64,000 nucleotides of DNA from Actinosynnema pretiosum (GTDB lineage Bacteria > Actinomycetota > Actinomycetes > Mycobacteriales > Pseudonocardiaceae): positions 611,061 to 675,060 of the forward strand of contig NZ_JAMTCF010000001.1 of the NCBI RefSeq assembly GCF_024171695.1, read 5' to 3'. The translations under genes were made by a program, and so were the position numbers. The notes beneath the pieces are model-generated. The model saw only the letters and a program-made list of their open reading frames with translations. It did not search any database and had not been told where the DNA came from. Shown here piece by piece: positions 52,309 through 62,000 of the stretch (its first letter is position 1; the number at the start of each line of letters is the position of its first letter).

Positions 52309-54282
52309 TTAGCGCCTGCTGGTGCGGTGCAGGGCGGTGAGGGCGGTGCCTGTGATCAGGAAGGTGGTGGCCAGGCCCAGGAGCATCGCTGTTGGGGAGC
52401 CTGTGCCTGCCAGGGGGCGGGTGGGGGGTGTGGTGGCTTGGTCGGTGGTGGTTCTTGTGGGGGTGGTGGGGTCCGGGGTGCCCAGGAGGGTTGCCGGGGG
52501 TTTTTCGGGGGTGGATGCGGGTGGATCGCTGGTCTGGGGGGTGGTTGTGGCTGTGGTCGTGGGGTCGGGTGGGTCGGTGATGATCGGGTCTGCGGTCACC
52601 GGGTCGATCAAGCCTGGAGCCGTGATGAGGCCGCCCCTTAGCGGGGTTCTTGATGGGCTTGGGCGCTTGGTCGTGGTGGTGGCTGTGGTGGTTGGGGCGG
52701 CTGTTGTGGTTGGGGCGGCTGTTGTGGTTGGGGCGGCTGTTGTGGTTGGGGCGGCTGTTGTGGTTGGGGGAACGGTTGTCGTGGTTGGGACCGGTCCTGT
52801 GGTGATCTGAGCTGCTGTGGTGGTTGGTGGCAGGGCTGTGGTGGTGGTTGACGGCGCGGTGGTCAGCGTCGTCGGAGGTGCTGTGGTGGTTGGCGGCGCT
52901 GTAGTTGTCGGCGGCACGGTGGTAGTTGGCGGCGGCGGGTCTGCGGTGGTTGTGGGCGCCGGTGTGGTGGGTGGCTGACCCGTCGTGGTCGGCGCCGGGT
53001 CGGTGGTCGTGGGAATCGGCTCCGTCGTGGTCGGCGCCGGGTCGGTGGTCGTGGGAATCGGATCTGTCGTGGTGGGTGCCGGGTCGGTGGTCGTGGGGGC
53101 CGGGTCCGTCGTGGTCGGCACCGGGTCCGTGGTCGACGAGATCGGATCCGTCGTGGTGGTGGGAGCAGGGTCCCCAGTGGCGCAGGTGGTCACGACTTCC
53201 TGGAACGGCGCGTAGTGCACCTCGCCGCCGCTCCCCGAGTCCGGGCCGCCCATGGTGAGGGTGCGGGCGATCAGGTCGCCTTCGACGTTGCCCGGGCTCA
53301 CGTCGAGCACGTGCGCGTTCGGGGCGTAGAGGGTTCCCCAGAGGGTGCCGGTTTCCGGGGGGAGGGTGAGGGTGCCGGTGGTGGTGAAGTTCCACAGGAC
53401 GTGCCTGGACGCCGCGTTGCCCTGCCAGGTCACGTTCGGCAGGTGGAGCGCGCGGTCTCCGGTGAACGGGACGTTCACGATCAGCCACGCCCCGCTGCCG
53501 TCGCCCGGTTGGTTGTAGCTGGCGAGGGGGTTGAGGGTGGCCAGCTTGTCGAGCTGGTCGGGGGTGAGGGTGAGGACGTTCTGGCCTGGGCGCAGGCCCA
53601 GGGTCGCGGTGGGGTCCTGGCCGTTCCACGGGTTCTGGCCGTTCTGATCCCGGAGTTCGGCTGTGGACGGGCAGGCCGCCATGCCCGCGTTGAGCTTGCG
53701 GTAGGTGGTGAAGAGGGCGGGCAGGTCGAAGCCCGAGGGTGTGGTGAGCGAGGACGCGGGTTGCGGGGTGTGGACCTGGAGGACCGGGGCCGGGCGGCCG
53801 ACGGGGAAGATGTCGGTGGTGCTGACGTTCTCCACGGCGGTGGCGTTGGAGAGGTCGCCGAACTTCGCGTAGGACGCGTTGAGCAGGTCGAAGCGGGCGG
53901 TGGGGGTGCTGTTGGGGTAGTCGAGCTTGCCGCCGACGACGAGGCTGGTGGGTTGGGCGTCACCGGGGAGGACGTAGGTTCCGGGGTGGTTCGAACCGGC
54001 GCGGAAGTCGCGGAAGCTGAGGTTGCCGCCGATCGCGACCGGGCCCTCGACCTCGTTCTCGCGGAGGTCGGCGTTCTGCTCGACCAGCACGATGAAGCCG
54101 TGCGCCGGGTCTTGGTAGACGTCGGAGGGGTTGATCGTGCGCACCGGGTTGACGACCACGCTGGCTTGGGCGAGCGCTGGTCGGACCTGGGTCGCGGCCA
54201 CGCCGGAGGCGAGCGCGAGCACGAGACCGGCTGCGGCGACCGCAGCTGGGCGGCTTCGCCCTCGTCCGGCGGTTCTGTTCAC
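52309..54282 (-). CDS. cell-wall-anchored choice-of-anchor-A protein with Thr/Pro stalk
   Basis: 657 residues from GTG with AGGGGAT upstream. Signal peptide: RPAAVAAAGLVLALASGVAATQVRPALA. Residues of about 45-340 match the choice-of-anchor-A domain: GFIVLVEQNADLRENEVEGPVAIGG, SLVVGGKLDY, AWLIVNVPF, VLWNFTTTGTLTLPPETGTLWGTLYAPNAHV and NVEGDLIARTL. A long stalk of TTTDPAPTTT and TTTAAP repeats follows, then RPLAGTGSPTAM, a membrane helix and HRTSRR. PLAGTG is an LAxTG signal for class E sortase, so the protein should be covalently attached to peptidoglycan and display its head beyond the wall. The ligand is unknown. Confidence 0.9.
   Translation of the reverse strand: MNRTAGRGRSRPAAVAAAGLVLALASGVAATQVRPALAQASVVVNPVRTINPSDVYQDPAHGFIVLVEQNADLRENEVEGPVAIGGNLSFRDFRAGSNHPGTYVLPGDAQPTSLVVGGKLDYPNSTPTARFDLLNASYAKFGDLSNATAVENVSTTDIFPVGRPAPVLQVHTPQPASSLTTPSGFDLPALFTTYRKLNAGMAACPSTAELRDQNGQNPWNGQDPTATLGLRPGQNVLTLTPDQLDKLATLNPLASYNQPGDGSGAWLIVNVPFTGDRALHLPNVTWQGNAASRHVLWNFTTTGTLTLPPETGTLWGTLYAPNAHVLDVSPGNVEGDLIARTLTMGGPDSGSGGEVHYAPFQEVVTTCATGDPAPTTTTDPISSTTDPVPTTTDPAPTTTDPAPTTTDPIPTTTDPAPTTTEPIPTTTDPAPTTTGQPPTTPAPTTTADPPPPTTTVPPTTTAPPTTTAPPTTLTTAPSTTTTALPPTTTAAQITTGPVPTTTTVPPTTTAAPTTTAAPTTTAAPTTTAAPTTTATTTTKRPSPSRTPLRGGLITAPGLIDPVTADPIITDPPDPTTTATTTPQTSDPPASTPEKPPATLLGTPDPTTPTRTTTDQATTPPTRPLAGTGSPTAMLLGLATTFLITGTALTALHRTSRR
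52690..52768. repeat. 18-bp tandem repeats in the Thr/Pro stalk
   Basis: About four perfect copies of TGGTTGGGGCGGCTGTTG encode successive TTTAAP units of the wall-protein stalk. A looser 15-30 bp periodic array for TTTDPAP continues at 52980-53170. Confidence 0.85.
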
Positions 54283-54542
54283 GGCATCCCCTGATCGAGT
54301 GACGGCAGTACCCGACCCCTATCGACCGGCGGGAGGGTGGGGAGAGGCATCGACTCGGGAAATCTTCGGGGTTGGGGTTTGTCACCTGATGGGCTCGATG
54401 GTGTGTCACTCGGATGGGGAGAGTGTGGCGTTTTAAGTGGGCGTGCAACCGGAAAGCAACCGTTTCGGGGGAGTCAGCGCTACTCGGGGTTCCCATGCTG
54501 ATCCGGCATGAACTCACAGCCGACGACCCCCAGGGGGTAGCC

Positions 54543-54746
54543 ATGAACAGCGTCACGGTTCCTGATCCGGACGGCACAGCGCTGAACTGCCCCCACGGCT
54601 GCGGGATGACCACCGTGTTGGCCGATCTTGGGGATGGGAAGCTGAACCGGGTGCACGGGGGGACTTACCGGGCGCAGTGCCCTGGGCGGACGGCTCCGGT
54701 GATCGCGGCCAAGTGGGTCGACTTCGCCAGACCGGTTGCGGCTTGA
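54543..54746 (+). CDS. small hypothetical protein (67 aa)
   Basis: ATG start (MNSVTVPDPDGTALNCPHG) with CAGGGGG seven bases upstream. It has NCPHGCGMTT and QCPG, three Cys plus a His that might bind a metal, and no membrane helix. An in-frame ATG 16 codons upstream (MLIRHELT) is an alternative start. I do not recognise the family. Codon usage has the GC-rich third position expected of real genes here, but it is short and a chance frame cannot be excluded. Confidence 0.5.
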   Translation: MNSVTVPDPDGTALNCPHGCGMTTVLADLGDGKLNRVHGGTYRAQCPGRTAPVIAAKWVDFARPVAA

Positions 54747-55283
54747 GTTGGGTTTTGGGTGTTGGAAGAGTCAGGGGTTGAGATCAAGAGCTTGAGGGCT
54801 GAAGCTTGAGATCAAAAGCTTAAGAGCGAAGAGCTTAAGATCAAAAGCTTAAAAGCTCGCCTCGCCGGCGGGGCAGACCTCCAAAAACGAGGGACACAGG
54901 CTCTGCCGGCCGGTGACACTTCCGCTGGTGGTCCCGTTTACCACTGCGATGGTCCGGGTCCCTCGTCTCCGTTTGGCCTCCTTTCAGGCAAGCACACTCG
55001 TCAAGACGCCGTATGACTCGGGCAGTCTGCCGGGCAGTGCGGCGGCATCTTGACGAGCGCGCTCGGGCTTCGCCAGGCCAAACGGAGACGAGGGACGCGG
55101 GAATGGGTGGCTGCGGGCTCGCTGCGCTCGCCCCGCAGCCCGCGAGTGCGGGAACGTAGGCGGGCGCGGCGAGCTGGCGGGCGCGGCGAGCTGACGGGTA
55201 CGTGAAGTTGGCGCGTGCGGTGAGCTAGCGCGTGCGTGAAGCTGGCGCGTGCGTGAAGCTGGCGCGTGCAGTGTGCCGGTTGG
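54747..55283. other. gene-free region with AT-rich repeats, copy B and terminal repeats
   Basis: Bases 54778-54856 are unusually AT-rich imperfect repeats around AGATCAAAAGCTTAAG. Copy B of the palindromic element follows (54848-55170). Bases 55185-55270 hold three to four copies of a GCGTGCGTGAAGCTGG-like repeat. No gene is supported. Confidence 0.7.
54848..55170 (-). repeat. palindromic intergenic element, copy B (inverted)
   Basis: Reverse-complement copy of the 46804-47139 element, about 323 bp. The perfect 22-bp inverted pair lies at 54958-54979 and 55075-55096. The AAAAACGAGGG and GAGCTTTT-type end faces left here and right in copy A, so the two copies point their tails toward the enclosed 7.7-kb gene block. 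Confidence 0.9.
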
Positions 55284-55904
55284 TTACTCGTACTCCTGGC
55301 CGCAGACCAGGACCTCCGTCAGGTCCAGCCACGACAGCACGGTCATGCCCCTCACGCCCTCCGGTTCCGGATGCAGGGGTGTCACCTCGCCCTGGACGCG
55401 GACTCGTGCTGCCCCCTCCGGGACTCGTGCTGCCCCCTCCGGGTCCCAGCCGCCCAGGGCTCCGGCGATCGCGCACTCCAGGTAGCTCTCGACGCGGTGG
55501 TTGTACCAGCGAGGGGCGGTCGCGCGTTTGCAGTTCTCCGGTCTTGGGGCGTCCACGCCCAGTTCCGGGTAGTACAGCTCCGGGCCCTCCGCCAGGTCGC
55601 GCAGGTCTGCCACCTGGGACTGGATCACGCGTTCCCAGACGTCGAACTCGCTCGTCCCCTCGGCCACGGACAGGTCCGCAGTGCGCCAGGACGGGTCGAA
55701 CGGGGGCGCCGGGGCGGTTGTCGCGGTCACCAGGAGGGTGAGGGCCACCTCCGCCGGTAGTTCCTGGCGGGCGCGTTCTGCTCTTGCCAGGTGCCACAGC
55801 GTTCGCAGGTACTCCTCCAGCGAGCGCTCCACGCCTTGGGCGGCTCGGCCCACCGACTCGTAGAACTCCTCGTTCGTCAGCACCGCTCCCCCTGCCACGA
55901 GCAT
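55284..55904 (-). CDS. hypothetical protein (206 aa)
   Basis: ATG start (MLVAGGAVLTNEEFYESVG) with GGAGGA six bases upstream. The N-terminal half is helical (EEFYESVGRAAQGVERSLEEY, TLWHLARAERARQ) with a LPAEVALTLLVTATTAP segment; then DPSWRTADLS, FDVWERVIQSQVADLRDL, RWYNHRVESYLECAIAGALGG and a strand-rich end (LSWLDLTEVLVCGQEYE). It resembles actinobacterial proteins of about 200 residues encoded singly near toxin/immunity or regulatory genes, but I cannot name the family. A tandem in-frame duplication of EGAARV(P) reflects a 21-bp DNA repeat near 55405-55445. No signal peptide. Confidence 0.72.
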   Translation of the reverse strand: MLVAGGAVLTNEEFYESVGRAAQGVERSLEEYLRTLWHLARAERARQELPAEVALTLLVTATTAPAPPFDPSWRTADLSVAEGTSEFDVWERVIQSQVADLRDLAEGPELYYPELGVDAPRPENCKRATAPRWYNHRVESYLECAIAGALGGWDPEGAARVPEGAARVRVQGEVTPLHPEPEGVRGMTVLSWLDLTEVLVCGQEYE

Positions 55905-55981
55905 CCACGTCCTCCTTCTCTGTCTCCTGGGACAAGTGCACCACCGGGGTCTGACAAAAACCTCGGGGTGGGGGGACGGGA

Positions 55982-56016
55982 ACGGGGCGGCTCACCCGAA
56001 GGTGTGGCCGCCCCGT
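55982..56016 (-). terminator. GC-rich stem-loop after the DUF11 gene
   Basis: ACGGGGCGGC (55982-55991) pairs perfectly with GCCGCCCCGT (56007-56016), 50 bases past the DUF11 stop on the minus strand. No T-run, but the stem is strong and correctly placed. Confidence 0.75.
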
Positions 56017-56066
56017 GTCCGGTGCCCCTGCGCGGGCCCGGCTTCAGGAGCCGGGGCCGCCGGGGG

Positions 56067-59000
56067 TCAGTCGTTCGCTCGCTTGCGGACCATCAGGACG
56101 CCCACCCCGGTGAGCACCAGGCCCAGGAGGAGGACTCCCTGGACGTCGAAACCGGTCCACGCCAAGGGGGGCAGCTGGGGTTCTGCGGCCTGGACGTCGG
56201 TGGTGACGGACGCGGTGTCGTCCGGCTGGGACGGGGTTCCGGGGGTGGTGGGGGTGCCCGGAGTTCCGGGGGTGGTGGGGGTGGTGGGTTCTTCGCCGGG
56301 CTCCTCGCCGCCGGAGACGACCGTGGCGGTGTTCGTGACCTGGCCGGTGACCGGCAGGACCGCGCTGACCACCAGGGTCGGCCTCTCGCCCGGCGCCACG
56401 GTTCCCACGTCCCAGCGGCCCGAGGAGGCGTTGAACACGCCCTTGCTCGCGTTGGTCGCGGTGAAGGTGTAACCGCTCGGGAGCTGTTCGGTCACCACCA
56501 CGTCGGTCGCGGTGGACGGGCCGCCGTTGGTCACCTCGATGGTCCAGGTGACGATCTCGCCCGCGGTCGCCTGGAGCTTGTCCACCACCTTGGTGATCTT
56601 GACGTCGGTGACCCTGGTGAGCGCTGCGGAGGCGGTGACCGCGTTGTCCGCCAGCACCGGGTCCGCGGTCGAGGAGGTGACCGTCAGGGTGGTGGCGGCG
56701 GTGTCGCCCGCCGCGTCCGGGGCCAGCCTGATCAGCAGGCGCAGGGCGCGCTTCGCTCCGGCCGCGATCGTGCCGAGCCTGCAGGTCACGACGCCGTCGG
56801 TGGCGGTGCAGCCCTCGCCGGAGACGAGGACCGCGCCCTCGGGCAGGCGCTGCACCAAGACCACGTCCAGCGCGTCGGACGGGCCGTTGTTGGTGATCTC
56901 GACGTTCCAGGCGGACTCGGCGCCCGCGACCAGCTGGCCTTCGGGAGCGGCCGTCAGGGTCAGGGCGGCCGAGGTGCGGACCGCGACCACGGAGGTGGCC
57001 AGGTTGTCGGCCGGGTCGATCTCCGGGGTGCTGGAGGTGACCGACGCGGTGTTCGAGACCTGGGCCGTCGTGCTCGCCTTGACCCTCGTCTCCACGACCA
57101 CGGACGCCACGTCGCTGGCGGACAGGTTCGGCAGGGCGCAGTCGAGGCGGGCGCCGGTGAGCGTGCAGCCCGCCGGGGTCGCCAGCAGTTCCACGCCGTC
57201 CGGGATCAGGTCGGTCAGGACGATGCCCCGTGCGGTGGACGGGCCGTCGTTGGTGATGACGATGATCCAGTCCAGCTTGTCGCCCGCGACGACCTCGGTG
57301 GCGCTGGGCGTGCTGACCACGCTCAGGTCCGCGTCGGCCGCCGACGAGCCGACGATCGAGGCGGTGTTGTTGCCCTGGTTCGGGTCCGCCACGGCCGAGG
57401 AGATCGACACGGTGTTGCTGACCGTCTCCGGCGCGAAGTCCGGGGACACCAGGACCACGGCCTGCACGGTCACCTGGTCGCCGGGGGCGAGGGTGCCGAA
57501 GTCGCAGGTCAGGACCTGGCCGTTGATGGCGCAGTCGCCTCGGTCGGTGGTGAAGCGGACCGGGGTGAGGCCGTCCTCGAACGAGTTGGTGAGCTGCGCC
57601 AGCGGGGCCGCCGACGGGCCGTCGTTGGTGATGGTGAAGGTGAAGAACGCCTCCTGGCCGGGGATGATCGGCTGCGGGGCGAGGACCTGGGTGACGCCCA
57701 GGTCGGCGCCAACGCCCACGTAGGTGGTGGTGGTGACGGTGTTGCTGTCCGGGTCGGGGTCGCTCGCGGACGAGTCGACCACGGTGGTGTTGACCAGCGG
57801 GCCGCTGAAGTCCGGGTCGACGAGCGCGGTGATGGCCACCGACACGTTCTGCGTCGAGGGCAGGACGCCCAGGTCGCAGCGGACGATCCCGCTGTCGAAG
57901 GTGCAGCCCGCGCTGGCGGACACGAAGGTGACGCCTGCGGGCAGGGTGTCGATGAGGACCAGGTCGGTGACCTGGGACGGGCCCTCGTTGGTGACCGTGT
58001 AGGACCAGGTGACCTGCTCACCGGCGGTGCCCGTGACCGGGGCGGTGCCCCGGATCTGGACGTCCGCGCTGGCGCCCGTCGCGCTGATGAACGTGGCGGC
58101 GTTGTTGGCGGGGTCCGGGTCCTCGGCCGAGGTGCCCGCCGTGGCGGTGAACTCCAGCGCGCCCGCGTAGTCGGCGGCCAGCACCGCGTCGATCACCACC
58201 TCGGTCTCCTCCCCCGCCGCGAGGTCGCCGAGGGCGCAGGCGACGGTGCTGTCGCAGCCGGCGCCGGTGACCCGCACGTTCGTGAACGCGGCGGGCAGCG
58301 GCAGGGCGAGGGTGGCGGCGAACGCGGTGGCCGGGCCGGTGTTGCGCACGACCGCGCGGACCTGGACCGGTCCGCCCGCGACCAGGTTGTCCGGCGTCAC
58401 CGAGATGGCGGCGCTGACGTCGGCCGCGCGCAGCACGGTCCTGGTGACGGTGGTGGTGTTGTCGGAGGTGTCCGGGTCGGGGGTGTCGGACGTGGTCGTC
58501 GCGGTGAAGTCGGCCGCGTCGGCGGTGAACGCCGGGGTGATCCGGACGGTCGCCTTCACCTGGACGCTCTGCCCGGCGGGCAGCGAGGTGACCGAGCAGC
58601 GCAGCGAGGTGTCGCAGTCGACGCCCGGCGGCGCGGTGACGTCCACGACCTCCATGCCGGTGGGCACCGGCAGGGTGAAGACCACGCCCGCCGCGTCGGA
58701 CGGGCCGGTGTTGGTGAAGGCGGCGGAGATCGCCACGTCGGCGCCCGCGACCAGCACGTCCGGGGTGATGGTGACCTGCGAGGTCAGGTTGGCCTCGCGG
58801 GTCACGGTGGAGCCGCCCGCCGCGCTGTTGTCGGACAGGTCCAGGTCCTCGGCGGACGAGGTGACCGAGCCGGTCAGCTGGAGCTGGTCGGCGGTCGCGG
58901 TGGACGGGACGGCGATCGCGAAGCGGAGCGCGAACCGTCCGACGCGCAGCCTGGGCGCGGAGCAGGTGACGTTGGTGGCGGTGGTGTCGCAGGTGAAGTC

Positions 59001-62000
59001 GGCGGGCACGTCGATCGGCGTGACCTGCGCGTCCTGCGGCACCGCCATGGTGAACACCACGTCGCCCGCGTAGGACGGGCCGTCGTTGGTGATGGTGGCG
59101 GTGGCCTCCGTGGTCTCACCGGCGGACAGCTGCGGCACCGCGAACTCCAGGCCGAGGTTGGCGCGCGCGCCGACCGGGCTGGTGAACGAGCCGGTGTTGT
59201 CGCCCTGGTCGGCGTCGCCGGTCGCGGAGGTGACGGTCGCCCTGATGTCGAGCGGGCCCTCCGGCAGGTCGGCGGGCATGGTCGCGGTGTAGAGCAGCGA
59301 CGCGGAGTCGCCCGCGGCCAGTTCCGCGATGGTGCAGCGGGTGCCGCTGCAGGTGACGCCCGGCGGGGTCTCGACGACGACGTCGGTGGCCCCGGCGGGC
59401 AGGACCAGGTCGACGACGACGTCCCGCGCGGTGGACGGGCCGGAGTTGGTGACCACGACCGCGAAGTTCGCGGGCAGGCCGGGCACGATCGAGTCGTCGG
59501 TGGCGATGACGCTGACCGAGACGTCCGCCCCCGGCACCACCTGGGCGGTGCTGGTGGTGGCGCGGCCGTCGTCGGCGCTGCCGCCTGCGGGTTCGGCGAC
59601 CGGCGAGTCGAGCGCGGCGGAGACGGTCACCGACGGGTCGGTGCTGTTCTCGTCGAGCACGCCCGTGAGGGACACGGTCACCGGCGCGCCGGAGGTCACG
59701 GACCCCAGGTCGCAGGTGATCTCGCCGGAGACGATCGTGCAGGAGCCCTGCGACGGGGTCGCCACGATCTGGCCGAGGCCCGCCGGGACGGTGAGCTTGA
59801 GGGTGGCGGGCGCGTCGGACGGGCCGGAGTTGGTGGCGGTGTAGGTCCAGGTCGCCGGGACGCCGGGGGTGATGGCGGCCGGGGCGGACGCGGTCAGCGA
59901 GAGGTCGGCGGAGCCGGACACGCTCGCGGTGGAGGTGGCGGTGTTGTCCGCCGGGTTCGGGTCGTCCGCCGAGCCCTGGAGGGTGACGCCGAGCACCGCG
60001 GTGTCACCGCTGTAGGACGGGGCGACGCTGACCGGGAGCCGGACGGTGGTGGTGCTGCCCGGCGGGAGGGAGCCGAGGTCGCAGACCACGCGCCCGCCGA
60101 CGACCGAGCAGGCGCCGAGGTCGGTGCTCGGGCTGCCGTTGAGGGTGATGCCTGCGGGCAGCGGGTCGAAGGTCAGGGTGCCGGTGGCCGCCGACGGGCC
60201 CGCGCTGGTGACGGTGGCCGTGTAGAGGGCGTTCGTGCCGGGCACGAGCGGCTGCGGGTCGGCGTCGAAGGTGACCGACAGGTCGGCGCTGCTGCCGACG
60301 CCGATGGTGGTCACGACGGAGTTGTCGCGGCTGTCCGGGTCGCCCGAGGTGCTGGTGACGGTGCTGCGCACGGTCAGCGGCGCGCCGGTGTAGGCCGGGT
60401 CGACGGTGCCGGAGATCGTGACCGTGATCGACTCGCCGGGCGCGAGGTCCGGCAGGGCGCAGTCGGTCGGCGACGGGCAGTCGGGCCGGTCGGTGGAGGC
60501 GCCGAGCACCTGCGGGGGCACCACGCCCTCGAGCTTGACGCCGGTGGCCACCGAGGGGCCCGCGTTGGTGATGGTGACGGTGTAGCTGAGCGGCTGGCCC
60601 GCGACCGCGTCGCCGGGGGCGCTCGCGGTGACCGAGAGGTTCGACGAGGTCGTCGCCGAGGAGGTCGTCGAGGAGGTGTTGTCGCCGGTGTCCGGGTCGG
60701 GGGTGTCGCTGGTGACGGCGGCGAGGTTGGTGACGCTGTCGCCCGCGTCGAGCGCGAGGGTGCCGCGCACGGTGACGGTGACGGTGGGCGCGCCCGCCGG
60801 GATGTCGCCGAGGTCGCAGCGCAGGTCCCTGCCGGTGATGACGCAGGTGCCCTGCGGGGTGGTGGCGGTGGCGTTGGTGACCGACTCCGGCAGCACGTCG
60901 GTGAGGACGACGCCCCGCGCGTCGGACGGGCCCCGGCTGGTGACGTCCACGACGATCTCGATCGGGGCGCCCGCGACGGGCACGCCCGAGGTGACCGAGG
61001 CGGCCACGGAGAGGTCGCCGCTGGGCGTCACCTGGCTGGTGGCGGTGGCGGTGCTGTTGGAGTCGTCCGGGTCGTTGGTGGGCGAGGTGATGCCCGCCGT
61101 GGTGTCGAGGGTGGTCGCGGTGGAGTCGGCGGCCAGGGTGCCGGTCACCGTGACGGTGGCGGTCTGGCCGTCGGCGAGGGTGCCGACGGGGCAGGTCACC
61201 TGCTGGCCGGTGACGGTGCAGGGGCCGCCGGGGCCGGTGGCGGTGATGCCGCCGACGCCGTCCGGCAGGGTGAAGCTCGCCTCGGCGCCGGTCGCGTCGG
61301 ACGGGCCGAGGTTGCGCACCTGGAGCGTCCACGTGGCCTGCTGGCCGGGGGTGAGCGCGGTGGGCGCGGTGAGCTCGGACTGGAGGTCGGCGGAGCTGAC
61401 CGAGGCGACCGAGCTGCCGCCCGAGTTGTTGGTGGTGTCCTGGTCCGGGGTCTGGGCGGTGACCGAGGCGGCCACGTCGACCGGGGTGGTGTTGGACGGC
61501 GAGACCGTGCCGGTGATGGTCACCGGCACCGACTGGCCTGCGGGAACGACGCCGACCGGACAGGTGGCGGTGCCGCCGGAGATGGTGCAGGTACCGCCGG
61601 GCCAGGTCGCGGTGACGTCCTGCAGCGAGGCCGGGACGTCGGCGGTGACCACGACGCCCTGGGCGTCGGACGGGCCGGACGAGGTCGCGGTCACGGTCCA
61701 GGTGGCCTGCTCGCCCGCCGTGGTGCTCGCGGGCGCGGCCACCGTGACGCCGAGGTCGCTGGTGGGCGAGCTGGCGCTGTCGGAGGTGGCGGTGTTGTCG
61801 CCCTGCGCCGGGTCGGCGGTGGACGAGAACGCGGTGGCGGTGGTGCGCACCGACGGGGTGGTGTAGCCGCTGGTGACCAGCGCGGTGATGGTCGCGGTGG
61901 CGGTCTGGCCGGGCGCGACGTCGCCGAGGTCGCAGCTGACGCTGTCGCCGGAGACCGTGCAGCCCGCGCTCGCCTGCGGCACGACCCCGGCCGGGAAGGT

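Noticed and set aside
46804-55170. Composite transposon flanked by insertion sequences
   Set aside because: The flanking inverted elements are non-coding and no transposase or integrase gene is present in or near the block.
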